Shown: positions 1 to 8,356 of the stretch, piece by piece | Layout: every line of letters starts with the position of its first letter | Numbering within the stretch: the stretch's first letter is position 1 | Assembly: GCF_900607235.1 (NCBI RefSeq) | Contig: NZ_LR027849.1 | Location: forward strand, 434,001-498,000 | Reading direction: 5' to 3' | From: Olivibacter jilunii | GTDB taxonomy: Bacteria; Bacteroidota; Bacteroidia; Sphingobacteriales; Sphingobacteriaceae | DNA: 64,000 nt | Program-made: the position numbers and the translations under genes | Notes under the pieces: model-generated | What the model was told of the DNA's origin: nothing | Seen by the model: only the letters and a program-made list of their open reading frames with translations | Database searches by the model: none

Positions 1-327
1 TCTCTACCGCCGGTTAATATCCGCGATACGAAGGACTATTATGAATTAACATTAGCTGCGCCCGGGTATAAAAAAGATGATTTCAAGATTGCCATTGAAG
101 ACGGTATGATCAGCATTAGTGCCGAACATAAGTCAGAAAAGAAAGAAGAGAAGGAAAATTACACGCGGCATGAATTTCATCAGGAAGAATTTACGCGCGT
201 ATTTAGTTTGCCTGAAAATGTGACAGAAGATGCTATTAAAGCAAAGTATCAGGACGGTATTTTACAAATTGAACTAAAAAAAACAGCGAAATCCCCGTCT
301 AATAAAAAAACGGTGCAAGTTTCTTAA
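1..327 (+). CDS. Hsp20 family small heat-shock protein (5' truncated by window)
   Basis: The frame is open from the first base, so the start lies outside the window. The 108 visible residues form an alpha-crystallin domain. A strand-rich part (YYELTLAAPGYKKDDFKI) leads into the segment IAIEDGMISISAE and the loop with RHEFHQEEFTRVFSLPENV. The typical C-terminal core motif follows (AKYQDGILQIELKK) and then a short basic tail. Such proteins are ATP-independent holdases that bind unfolding proteins in the cytosol. A hairpin right after the stop separates it from the Crp gene, so it is probably not part of the sulfur operon. Confidence 0.9.
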   Translation, partial: SLPPVNIRDTKDYYELTLAAPGYKKDDFKIAIEDGMISISAEHKSEKKEEKENYTRHEFHQEEFTRVFSLPENVTEDAIKAKYQDGILQIELKKTAKSPSNKKTVQVS

Positions 328-341
328 GCGGAATCAATTTT

Positions 342-366
342 GGGGGCAATTATATGCCCCTAAAAT
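342..366 (+). terminator. Hairpin after hsp20
   Basis: The arms GGGGCA and TGCCCC are separated by six bases, directly behind the Hsp20 stop codon. The downstream tract is only weakly T-rich, so this is a probable but not classical intrinsic terminator. Confidence 0.45.
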
Positions 367-367
367 G

Positions 368-375
368 TAAATTTG
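368..375 (+). promoter_or_regulatory. Candidate -7 box for the crp/sulfur operon
   Basis: TAAATTTG fits the Bacteroidota -7 consensus TAnnTTTG. It lies only a few bases before the ATG at 380, which would give an almost leaderless transcript. The true translation start could therefore be slightly further in. Confidence 0.3.
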
Positions 376-379
376 CGAT

Positions 380-1003
380 ATGGACGTTCTGGATCAAATT
401 GAAGAATTTAGGTATTCGCCGCAATTAAGAGAGATGTTGTATGCAAATAGCATACAGAAGACCTATAATGCAGGACATGTTATTTTAAGCGAACATGCGT
501 ACATCCGTTCAATCCCTATTGTTACAAAGGGTACATTAAAGGTTATCCGTACAGAAGAAGACGGACGAGAGATTTTACTATATTACATCAAGGCCGGCGA
601 AAGTTGCATCATGTCATTTTTAGGAGGACTTCACAACGAAACGAGTAAGGTTAGGGCCGAAGTGGAGGAAGACGCCGAAATTCGCTTCCTGCCCATGGAA
701 AAGGTCTCATTGTTCATTAGAGAATACCCACAGTGGCTCGATTACATTTTTCGCCTCTATCACAAACGTTTTGAAGAATTACTGGATATGGTGAACGCAA
801 TTGCGTTTAAGAAAGTTGACGAACGATTGCTAACGCTATTACGGAAAAAAAAAGAACTTTCGGGAAACAATATGCTGAGCATTACGCACGAGCAATTGGC
901 GAACGAACTTGGTACCGCACGTGTGGTTGTTTCCAGACTTTTAAAACAGCTCGAAGACGATGGTACGGTAAAGCTCGGTAGAAATAAAATCGTTCTTGTG
1001 TAA
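380..1003 (+). CDS. Crp/Fnr family transcriptional regulator
   Basis: A 207-aa protein of normal length for the family. Residues about 20-125 form a cyclic-nucleotide-binding-like beta-roll (VTKGTLKVIRTEEDGREILLYYIKAGESCIMS). The C-terminal winged helix has the recognition part EQLANELGTARVVVSRLLKQLEDDG. There is no N-terminal Cys cluster for an Fe-S centre as in Fnr. It is the first gene of a sulfur-oxidation/export cluster, and a repeated motif stands in front of the next two genes, so I infer that it controls the cluster. The signal it senses cannot be read from the sequence. Confidence 0.9.
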   Translation: MDVLDQIEEFRYSPQLREMLYANSIQKTYNAGHVILSEHAYIRSIPIVTKGTLKVIRTEEDGREILLYYIKAGESCIMSFLGGLHNETSKVRAEVEEDAEIRFLPMEKVSLFIREYPQWLDYIFRLYHKRFEELLDMVNAIAFKKVDERLLTLLRKKKELSGNNMLSITHEQLANELGTARVVVSRLLKQLEDDGTVKLGRNKIVLV

Positions 1004-1020
1004 CAAAAGTAGCTGTACAG
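998..1020 (+). promoter_or_regulatory. Repeated operator-like motif, copy 1
   Basis: GTGTAACAAAAGTAGCTGTA plus three bases. A second copy at 1881-1903 matches in 19 of 23 positions. It overlaps the crp stop codon and stands about 45 bp before the TauE gene. Candidate site for the neighbouring Crp/Fnr regulator. Confidence 0.45.
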
Positions 1021-1063
1021 ATCTTTGAATTGACGGACCTTTGATCCATCTAATAAAAAAGAA

Positions 1064-1864
1064 ATGGACTTCATCGGTTATTTTGCGTCAATTTTAATAG
1101 GTATCTCGCTGGGACTGATCGGAAGCGGCGGTAGTATCCTTACCGTACCGGTATTAGTTTATCTGTTTCATATTGACGTTATAACCGCTACGACCTATTC
1201 GTTGTTTATCGTTGGCTTAAGCAGTGCCGCAGGTACATTTCCCTATTTTAGGGGAAATATGGTGGATATTAAAACTGCATTAATTTTCGGTATACCTTCC
1301 GTCTTGGCAGTTTTCTTTAGCAGACGGGTCATTGTACCGGCGATACCGGAATCTGTATTTGAAATTGGCAATTTAGCCGTCACGAGAAGCACCCTTCTCC
1401 TTTCCATCTTTGCCGTGTTAATGGTAATAGCCTCCTATAGCATGATCGCAAAATCGGAAGAAGCTGACCAACCAAAAGTAAACAGGCAAAAGCCATTTAG
1501 TAATTTACGTATCCTATCGTTGGGTGCGCTCGTAGGACTTGTTACAGGATTGGTTGGAGCAGGAGGTGGTTTCCTTATAGTTCCGGCACTTATAGGTTTC
1601 CTTAAAACGCCTATAAAGACAGCTATAGGGACATCGCTGTTAATCGTTGCTATCAACTCCTTAACAGGATTTCTATTCTCAGTAACATTTATTGCCATCA
1701 ATTGGTGCTTCCTCCTATCGGTCACCTTGATGGCCTTTCTAGGCATTTTTGTTGGTAGTAAGTTGGTAAAAAAAATTGAAGGAAGAAGACTACGGTTTGC
1801 CTTTGGCTGGTTTGTTTTGATTATGGGTATTTATATCCTTTTAAGAGAATTGTTGTTCAAGTAG
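1064..1864 (+). CDS. TauE/SafE family sulfite/organosulfonate exporter-like permease
   Basis: A 266-aa polytopic membrane protein. It shows the two-fold repeat of the family: GLIGSGGSILTVPVLVYL near residue 18 and GLVGAGGGFLIVPALIGF near residue 160, each followed by hydrophobic helices, with 7-8 transmembrane segments in total. Family members move sulfite, sulfonates or related anions across the inner membrane. Here it sits between a Crp regulator and a persulfide dioxygenase, so export of sulfite or thiosulfate formed by that enzyme is the natural inference. Substrate specificity cannot be read from sequence. Confidence 0.88.
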   Translation: MDFIGYFASILIGISLGLIGSGGSILTVPVLVYLFHIDVITATTYSLFIVGLSSAAGTFPYFRGNMVDIKTALIFGIPSVLAVFFSRRVIVPAIPESVFEIGNLAVTRSTLLLSIFAVLMVIASYSMIAKSEEADQPKVNRQKPFSNLRILSLGALVGLVTGLVGAGGGFLIVPALIGFLKTPIKTAIGTSLLIVAINSLTGFLFSVTFIAINWCFLLSVTLMAFLGIFVGSKLVKKIEGRRLRFAFGWFVLIMGIYILLRELLFK

Positions 1865-1880
1865 CGCACTGACTTGCGTC

Positions 1881-1903
1881 GTGTAACCAAAGTAACTGTA
1901 CGA
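1881..1903 (+). promoter_or_regulatory. Repeated operator-like motif, copy 2
   Basis: GTGTAACCAAAGTAACTGTA plus three bases, 19/23 identical to the copy at 998-1020. It lies about 50 bp before the CstB-like gene. Within the motif GTAAC is repeated nine bases apart. Confidence 0.45.
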
Positions 1904-1950
1904 TAAAAAATTAGTTTACAACTTTAACAGATCATTAAATATTACATATC

Positions 1951-3354
1951 ATGTTTTTTCAACACATTTATGATAAGAGTTTATCACAGAGCAGCTATCT
2001 GATAGGCTGCCAAACAATTGGGAAGGCTATTGTGCTTGACGCCAAGAGGGACATCGATACCTATTTAGCGCTTGCTGAGGAAAATAACCTGACGATAACC
2101 CACATTGCGGAAACCCATATTCACGCAGATTTTCTTTGCGGATCACGCGAATTGGCTGCAGTGACAGGGGCAGAACTTTACCTGTCTGATGAGGGAGGAG
2201 CCGCTTGGCAGTACGAGTTTCCGCACATCGGTCTAAAAGATGGTGATAAAATTACTATCGGTAAACTTACATTAGACGTGATACACACACCCGGGCACAC
2301 ACCCGAAAGCATCAGCTTTCTACTTACAGATCATGCCGCAAGTGATCAACCTGTAATGATCTTCACAGGCGATTTCATATTTGTCGGCGATGTTGGTAGA
2401 CCTGATCTTTTAGAGAAGGCGGCCGGATTTTCCGGTACAACGGAGCGGGGTGTTCAACAGTTATACCAATCGCTTCGGAAATTTGCAGATCTTCCCGATT
2501 ATGTTCAGGTCTGGTCAGGACATGGGGCCGGTTCCGCTTGCGGTAAGTCGCTCGGGTCGGTACCGAGTTCCACCGTCGGTTATGAAAAAATCAGGAACTG
2601 GGCATTTCAATTATATGGAAATGAGGAAAAGTTTGCGGACTATTTATTGGCCGATCAACCTGAGGCACCACGATACTTTGCCATGATGAAGCGTCTCAAT
2701 AAGGAAAGGCGACCGTTGTTGGCAGCTATTCCTCCGCATCCGAAATTAACAAAAGAACAGTTCAAAGCCGCTTATGATCAAGGAATCCAAATTATTGATA
2801 CTAGGGATAAACGCCTCTTTGCTAAGGGATTTCTTTTGCAAAGCATTAATATACAGGCGAATAATTCATTTTCAACGTGGATGGGTTGGCTGCTGAGCTA
2901 TGAAGAACAATTCATGCTGATAGCGGATGACGAGCAAATGAGCGATTTGACGCGAAAATTAATGCGTATCGGCCTCGATAACATACTAGGTTATATATCA
3001 GATATATGTGATGTGGGTGTTGAGCTGCAAAAAGCAGATGTGCTCTCGCTGTCCGAATTCAAAAGTTACCTAAACAGGAACGATGTGCAGTTAGTAGATG
3101 TGCGGAGTGCTTCAGAATACCGTGAGGCACATATTGAAGGTTCCCATAATATTTTCGTTGGCACCTTGACAAGCAATCTGAACAAAATCGATAAAGATAA
3201 ACATTTAGTCGTTTATTGCCAGTCCGGCGATCGAGCTACCATAGCTCACTCAATTTTAATAAAAAACGGATTCAATAATGTAAAGTACTATACAGGAGGG
3301 ATGAAGGAATGGTTGGAAAACAAAGAGCCTGTTATAACAAAATCAGTTTTGTAG
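1951..3354 (+). CDS. CstB-like persulfide dioxygenase with two rhodanese domains
   Basis: A 467-aa fusion. Residues 1-250 are a metallo-beta-lactamase-fold dioxygenase with THIHADF, HTPGHTPES, FTGDFIFVGDVGRPDLL and SGHGAGSACG. These supply the His/His/Asp iron site of ETHE1-type enzymes; the sixth position of HxHxDH is Phe, as in several persulfide dioxygenase-rhodanese fusions. Residues about 260-355 form a rhodanese fold without an active Cys (pseudo-rhodanese). Residues about 365-460 form an active rhodanese with CQSGDRA. The order MBL, pseudo-rhodanese, rhodanese is that of staphylococcal CstB, which oxidises persulfide to thiosulfate. It probably works with the adjacent TauE and YeeE proteins in sulfide detoxification. 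Confidence 0.9.
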   Translation: MFFQHIYDKSLSQSSYLIGCQTIGKAIVLDAKRDIDTYLALAEENNLTITHIAETHIHADFLCGSRELAAVTGAELYLSDEGGAAWQYEFPHIGLKDGDKITIGKLTLDVIHTPGHTPESISFLLTDHAASDQPVMIFTGDFIFVGDVGRPDLLEKAAGFSGTTERGVQQLYQSLRKFADLPDYVQVWSGHGAGSACGKSLGSVPSSTVGYEKIRNWAFQLYGNEEKFADYLLADQPEAPRYFAMMKRLNKERRPLLAAIPPHPKLTKEQFKAAYDQGIQIIDTRDKRLFAKGFLLQSINIQANNSFSTWMGWLLSYEEQFMLIADDEQMSDLTRKLMRIGLDNILGYISDICDVGVELQKADVLSLSEFKSYLNRNDVQLVDVRSASEYREAHIEGSHNIFVGTLTSNLNKIDKDKHLVVYCQSGDRATIAHSILIKNGFNNVKYYTGGMKEWLENKEPVITKSVL

Positions 3355-3398
3355 CTGGGAGTGTACAAGAGCGCAAAATTAACTATAATTTATAAAAC

Positions 3399-3962
3399 AT
3401 GTTAGAACTTATTAAACAACCTTGGCCCTGGTACATTGCCGGGCCACTCATTGGCTTAACGGTTCCGATACTGTTAATTATCGGAAATAAATCCTTCGGT
3501 ATCAGCTCTTCACTGCGGCACATTTGCGCGGCATGCGTACCTGCCAATATCCCTTTCTTCAAATATAACTGGAGAAGAGAGTCGTGGAACTTGTTTTTTG
3601 TCGTTGGTATTCTTATGGGCGGCTTCATCGCTAAAAACCAGCTTTCTGATGCCGATCCGATTAAGTTAGATCCTCGGTTGGTATCAGAACTCACAGATTA
3701 TGGCATTACGGATTACAGCAGCTTAATACCTCATGATCTTATGAGTTGGTCAAGTCTCTTCACCCTGCGAGGTTTCATTATCCTCATATTTGGCGGATTC
3801 CTCATAGGTTTTGGTAGCCGCTATGCAGGAGGATGTACCAGCGGACACGCTATTATGGGGCTATCTAATCTACAATGGCCATCATTGGTAGCAACCATCA
3901 GTTTTATGGCAGGCGGTTTTATTATGGCTAATTTTATACTCCCCCTTATCCTAACACTTTAA
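3399..3962 (+). CDS. YeeE/YedE family sulfur transporter, half 1
   Basis: A 187-aa membrane protein. Conserved small-residue and Cys motifs of YeeE/TsuA thiosulfate transporters are visible: HICAACVP near residue 45 and GSRYAGGCTSGHAIMG near residue 145. The second motif carries the family Cys thought to relay thiosulfate through the membrane. The protein is about half the length of full YeeE proteins, and the next gene supplies a second half, a common split arrangement in Bacteroidota. It lies 44 bp behind the persulfide dioxygenase gene and is probably co-transcribed. Confidence 0.88.
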   Translation: MLELIKQPWPWYIAGPLIGLTVPILLIIGNKSFGISSSLRHICAACVPANIPFFKYNWRRESWNLFFVVGILMGGFIAKNQLSDADPIKLDPRLVSELTDYGITDYSSLIPHDLMSWSSLFTLRGFIILIFGGFLIGFGSRYAGGCTSGHAIMGLSNLQWPSLVATISFMAGGFIMANFILPLILTL

Positions 3963-3973
3963 TAAATATAAAC

Positions 3974-4468
3974 ATGCATTTAAAGATAATTGAAAGAAAT
4001 AATAACGAAGAGCAAAATAGGAGGGACGTCACTGAAAACGACTCAAGGCGTCGTTGGTATCCAAATTTTAAATATCTGTTAGTGGGCATTTTTTTTGGGA
4101 TTATATTCGTGAAATCCGAAGCGATCAGTTGGTTTCGTATACAGGAAATGTTCCGTTTGCAATCCTTTCACATGTACGGCATTATTGCAAGTGCCGTAGT
4201 TGTTGGTATAATATCTATAGGCATAATTAAAAGGTTTAATATCAAAACAATGGGTGGCGAGCCGATCGAATTTCAAGCAAAAAAATTCAATCGTGGGCAG
4301 TTGTATGGCGGGTTGCTCTTTGGATTTGGTTGGGCAATCACCGGAGCCTGCCCAGGCCCATTGTTTGCGCAAATAGGAACCGGAGCTCTTGTGATTGGAA
4401 TAAGCCTTTTGAGTGCTATATTCGGAACGTGGGTTTATGGCTTATTAAGGGATAGACTGCCACATTAA
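3974..4468 (+). CDS. YeeE/YedE family sulfur transporter, half 2 (DUF6691-like)
   Basis: A 164-aa membrane protein that starts 11 bp after half 1. A charged N-terminus of about 35 residues is followed by four hydrophobic segments. The motif GFGWAITGACPGPLFAQIGTG near residue 115 matches the C-terminal Cys motif of YeeE/YedE transporters. Together with the previous gene it likely builds one thiosulfate or sulfur-compound channel in the inner membrane. It is the last gene of the sulfur operon; the next gene is on the other strand. Confidence 0.85.
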   Translation: MHLKIIERNNNEEQNRRDVTENDSRRRWYPNFKYLLVGIFFGIIFVKSEAISWFRIQEMFRLQSFHMYGIIASAVVVGIISIGIIKRFNIKTMGGEPIEFQAKKFNRGQLYGGLLFGFGWAITGACPGPLFAQIGTGALVIGISLLSAIFGTWVYGLLRDRLPH

Positions 4469-4505
4469 GGTAAAGGCTTAAATAATAAGCTACTACAGTT
4501 TATCC

Positions 4506-5108
4506 CTATAAGATTACCTTTCGGAACGTCAGATTGATCCTCGGCCCCATGATCACGTTCGATTTTGCTATCCTATGTTCCCAGTGAAGTTGCAGATCGC
4601 CTTTCATGAGCAGAAGGGAGCCGTGCTGCAGCTTGATGGAGTAGCGACCGGTATGGTCGTCCTTCCTGCGGAAATCAAAGCTCCGTTCGGCTCCCAGGCT
4701 CAGGGAGGCTATTTCGGTTTTGCGGCCGGGCACCGTATCCTTGTCGGCATGCCAGGCCACCGAATCATTTCCATCGCGGTAGAGGTTCAGCAGCACGCCC
4801 TGAAAGGCCATGCCGGTAAAGGCCTCTATGCGCTGCCTTACCATCTGCAGTTCCGGCAGCCAGGGTATCGGTTCACGCCGGTCATCTGCCCTCAGCGGGC
4901 GGTCTCCGTACCATGCCGTCAATCTGGGCGTTACCACCTCCTTATCGTACATCTTAACTTTGGTCTGCTGCCAGGGCACATTATGCAATAAAAAAGTAAG
5001 CAGCGTATCCGCCTCCGGCCGTTCCAGAAAGCCTGGCGTATAATCCATCAGTTCCCGTGGCAGTACCAATTGCCGGTTATCATCAAACAATTTCCCCTGC
5101 ATCTCCAA
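4506..5108 (-). CDS. alkB: AlkB-like Fe(II)/2-oxoglutarate dioxygenase
   Basis: A 200-aa protein of the AlkB/ALKBH2-3 type that removes alkyl lesions from DNA bases by oxidation. Visible signatures are the iron ligands H and D in WHADKD, the distal His in HWEHRIAK and the 2-oxoglutarate-binding Arg pair in GPRINLTFR, plus the substrate-lid strand LLNLYRDGNDS. It lies 11 bp downstream of dnaE2 on the same strand, so it appears to be the last gene of the imuA-imuB-dnaE2 operon. This couples direct repair of alkylation damage to lesion bypass. Base composition matches the GC-rich mutasome genes. Confidence 0.92.
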   Translation of the reverse strand: MEMQGKLFDDNRQLVLPRELMDYTPGFLERPEADTLLTFLLHNVPWQQTKVKMYDKEVVTPRLTAWYGDRPLRADDRREPIPWLPELQMVRQRIEAFTGMAFQGVLLNLYRDGNDSVAWHADKDTVPGRKTEIASLSLGAERSFDFRRKDDHTGRYSIKLQHGSLLLMKGDLQLHWEHRIAKSNVIMGPRINLTFRKVIL

Positions 5109-5119
5109 TCAATTAAAAT

Positions 5120-8100
5120 TTACCTGAAATTACGTCCTTTCGGAAACAGCTCCAGTTGAGCATCAACCCGTACCTGCGTCCTTTTGTTTTTGGCAGGGAA
5201 GACATGGCCGTCTTTTTCATCGGCGGGCGAGAGTGTCCGCAGCTCGGCCTGCTTTCTTTCCTTCGGACCGAGCAGCGTGAGCAGCCCGGAGAGGTTGTAG
5301 AGCCTTTTGGCCACCACATGGGTAACCTGTCCCTCGCGCTGCAGTTTACCCTCTACCATCAACAGCTGCGAGTAGAGGATTTCCTTCCGGTACCGTTCAA
5401 AGAGACTCGCAAAGGCCACCAGGTTGGCCACGCCCGTTTCGTCCTCGATCGTGATGAAACAGACACCGCCCGCCGTTCCCGGGCGCTGCCGTACCAGTAC
5501 CAGTCCGGCCACCCGAACGGGCGTGCCATCGGGCCATCGGTCCAGTTCCCTCGTGGTCAGGATATCCCGCTCATAAAGCTGCCGCCGGATAAAACTCACC
5601 GGATGCGCCTTCAGCGAAAGTGCCAGCGAGCTGTAATCCTGCAGCACATGTTCCGATTCTGACATCGCCGGCAACCGCACCTTTTCTTCCGGTGTGCTCG
5701 CCGAAGGCTGCCCTTCAAAGATGCCCATGGGACGGTCATGGAGGGCCGACACCTCCCAGAGCGCCTGCCTGCGGTCCATGCCCATCGAGCGGAACGCATC
5801 GGCATCCGCCAGGCGCTCCAGCGAAGCGATGGAAACCCCTGCATCCGGCAGGAAATGGATATGCGTATAAGGTCTCTTCCGCGCCCGTACCAGCGCTTCC
5901 ATTTCCTCCCGGTTCATTCCCTTAACCTGCCTGAAACCCAGGCGCAGCGCGCAGTAGGGGCCTGTTTTCTCCTCCAGGGTATTGTCCCAATGGGAAAAGT
6001 TGACGTCAACGGGCCTTACCGTCACGCCATGCTCCCGCGCATCGCGCACAATCTGCGCCGGGGCATAAAAGCCCATGGGCTGGCTGTTCAGCAGCGCTGC
6101 GGCAAACACATCTGGGTAGTGATGCTTCAGCCAGCAGGAAACGTAAACCAAGAGGGCAAAACTGGCCGCATGGCTTTCGGGAAAGCCGTAGCTTCCGAAA
6201 CCTTCCAGCTGGCGGAACACCCTTTCGGCAAATTCCTTTTTATAGCCCCGTGATACCATGCCGTCGATCAGCTTCCTTTCGAACCGGCTCACCAGACCCT
6301 TCGCCTTAAAGGTGGCCATGCTGCGCCGCAGTTCATCCGCTTCGGCAGGGGTGAAGCCCGCGGCCACAATGGCGATTTTCATGGCCTGTTCCTGAAAGAG
6401 GGGCACGCCCAGTGTCTTGCCCAGAATCGCTTCCAGCTCGGGAGAGGGATATTCCACCTCCTCCTCACCGTTGCGCCTGCGCAGGTAGGGGTGTACCATA
6501 TCCCCCTGGATCGGGCCCGGCCGTACAATGGCCACCTCGATCACCAGGTCGTAAAAGTTCCGCGGCCGCAGGCGCGGCAGCATCGATTGCTGCGCGCGGC
6601 TCTCGATCTGGAATACCCCGATGGTATCGGCCGCGCTGATCATATCGTACACCTCGGGGTCATCCTGCGGTACGGTGGCCAGCGTCAGCTCCAGGCCGTG
6701 ATGTGCCCGTGCCAGATCAAAGGCCTTGCGGATGCAGGTCAGCATGCCCAGTGCCAGCACGTCGATCTTGAGGAAGCCCAGCGCATCGATATCGTCCTTG
6801 TTCCATTCGATGTTGGTGCGGTCCTCCATCCGTGCGTTGATCACCGGACACAGGTCGGTCAGTTTACCGTCCGTGATCACAAAACCGCCCGTATGCTGGC
6901 CCAGCTGGCGCGGAAAACCCATAAACTGCCGTGTCAGTTCCAGCACCTTTACCAGGTGAGGGTCCTTCGGGTTGAAGCCGTGCTCCGAAATGCGATCGCC
7001 CTCAAACCATTCGTCGGTAAACTCCCAGATGGAGCTCGACAGGCGGTTGATGGCATCCACCGACATGCCCATGGCCTTCGCCACATCCCGCACCGCGCCT
7101 TTCTGGCGGAGCTGGGTCACCGTGGCCACAATGCCCGCGCGGTCGCGTCCGTATTTTTCATAGATATACTGGATGATCTCTTCGCGGCGTTCGTGCTCAA
7201 AATCCACGTCAATGTCGGGCGGCTCGTTCCGGGCCGAAGAGATAAAGCGCTCGAAGAGCAGGTCAAACTTCGTCGGGTTCACCGCCGTGATGCCCAGGCA
7301 GAAACAGATGGTGGAGTTGGCGGCCGAGCCGCGGCCCTGGCAGAGGATGCCGCGCGAGCGGGCCTCCCGTACAATGTCATATACCGTAAGGAAGTAGGGC
7401 GCATAATCCATCTCCGCAATGAATTTCAGTTCGTGCACAATGGCCGATGAAACCTTTTCCGGCAGCGGATCACCGAAAAAGCCGTAAGCTCCCTGCCACG
7501 CCAGCCGGGTCAGTTCCTCCAGCGGCGTGCGTCCGTCCGGCATGATCTCCCTTGGGTACACATACTTCAGGCTGTCGAGGTTGAAGCGGCAGGCCTCCGC
7601 GATCCGCCGGGTGTTTTCGATGGCCTGCGGATATTTTCCAAAAAGGCGTTCCATCTCCCCGGCGGGCTTCAGGTAGCGTTCCGCATTCCCGTAAAGCAGG
7701 TAACCCGCATTGTAGATCGTTTTCTTTTCGCGCACACAGGTCACGATGTCCTGCAGCTGCCGCCGCTCGGGGCTGTGGAAATGCACATCGTTGGTGGCCA
7801 CCATCGGTATGCCGAAATCCGCTTCCAGTTCCGCTATGCGGTAGAGCCTTTTGGCGTCGCTGCCCCTGTACAGCCAGGAGGCCGCCACATAGAGTTGCCG
7901 GCCGAAGGCCTTTTTATATTCCAGCAGCTCCCTTCTGAAATCCTCTCCGAAATCAAATTCGTCATCAAGATCAACGGGAGGCAGGGAAATAAAGATCATG
8001 CCCTCTGCATAGCGATATACATCGGCCTTATAGAGCTCGCATTTCCCCTTTTCCGTCCGCCGGTTGCCTTCGGTCAGCAGCGCCGAGAGACGGGCGTAAG

Positions 8101-8350
8101 CATCCCTGTCCGTCGGGTAGGCCAGCAGGGGAGGGCCGTCCACAAGATTGAGGCGTGCGGCAGGGATGATACGCAGACCGTATTTTTTCGCAGCGCTGTG
8201 TGCCCGCACAATACCCGCCAGGGTGTTGTGGTCGGTTATGGCCATGCTCCCATAACCGAGCGCCGCGGCCTGTTCCACCAGTTCCTCCAGGTGCGAGGCA
8301 CCGCGGAGGAAGCTGAAATTCGAAGTGACCTGTAATTCCGTATAATCCAT
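5120..8350 (-). CDS. dnaE2: Error-prone DNA polymerase III alpha subunit DnaE2 (ImuC)
   Basis: A 1076-aa polymerase of the usual DnaE2 length. The N-terminal PHP domain begins with NFSFLRGASHLEELVEQA and contains AITDHNTLAG. The C-family polymerase core contains CQGRGSAANS and the catalytic Asp motif PPDIDVDFEHERR (about residue 380). HhH and OB-fold regions follow. It performs translesion synthesis together with ImuA and ImuB. The extreme C-terminus reads AQLELFPKGRNFR and includes a QLxLF sequence like the beta-clamp-binding pentapeptide. The start is 6 bp after imuB, so the genes are co-transcribed. Confidence 0.96.
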   Translation of the reverse strand: MDYTELQVTSNFSFLRGASHLEELVEQAAALGYGSMAITDHNTLAGIVRAHSAAKKYGLRIIPAARLNLVDGPPLLAYPTDRDAYARLSALLTEGNRRTEKGKCELYKADVYRYAEGMIFISLPPVDLDDEFDFGEDFRRELLEYKKAFGRQLYVAASWLYRGSDAKRLYRIAELEADFGIPMVATNDVHFHSPERRQLQDIVTCVREKKTIYNAGYLLYGNAERYLKPAGEMERLFGKYPQAIENTRRIAEACRFNLDSLKYVYPREIMPDGRTPLEELTRLAWQGAYGFFGDPLPEKVSSAIVHELKFIAEMDYAPYFLTVYDIVREARSRGILCQGRGSAANSTICFCLGITAVNPTKFDLLFERFISSARNEPPDIDVDFEHERREEIIQYIYEKYGRDRAGIVATVTQLRQKGAVRDVAKAMGMSVDAINRLSSSIWEFTDEWFEGDRISEHGFNPKDPHLVKVLELTRQFMGFPRQLGQHTGGFVITDGKLTDLCPVINARMEDRTNIEWNKDDIDALGFLKIDVLALGMLTCIRKAFDLARAHHGLELTLATVPQDDPEVYDMISAADTIGVFQIESRAQQSMLPRLRPRNFYDLVIEVAIVRPGPIQGDMVHPYLRRRNGEEEVEYPSPELEAILGKTLGVPLFQEQAMKIAIVAAGFTPAEADELRRSMATFKAKGLVSRFERKLIDGMVSRGYKKEFAERVFRQLEGFGSYGFPESHAASFALLVYVSCWLKHHYPDVFAAALLNSQPMGFYAPAQIVRDAREHGVTVRPVDVNFSHWDNTLEEKTGPYCALRLGFRQVKGMNREEMEALVRARKRPYTHIHFLPDAGVSIASLERLADADAFRSMGMDRRQALWEVSALHDRPMGIFEGQPSASTPEEKVRLPAMSESEHVLQDYSSLALSLKAHPVSFIRRQLYERDILTTRELDRWPDGTPVRVAGLVLVRQRPGTAGGVCFITIEDETGVANLVAFASLFERYRKEILYSQLLMVEGKLQREGQVTHVVAKRLYNLSGLLTLLGPKERKQAELRTLSPADEKDGHVFPAKNKRTQVRVDAQLELFPKGRNFR

Positions 8351-8356
8351 AAACCG

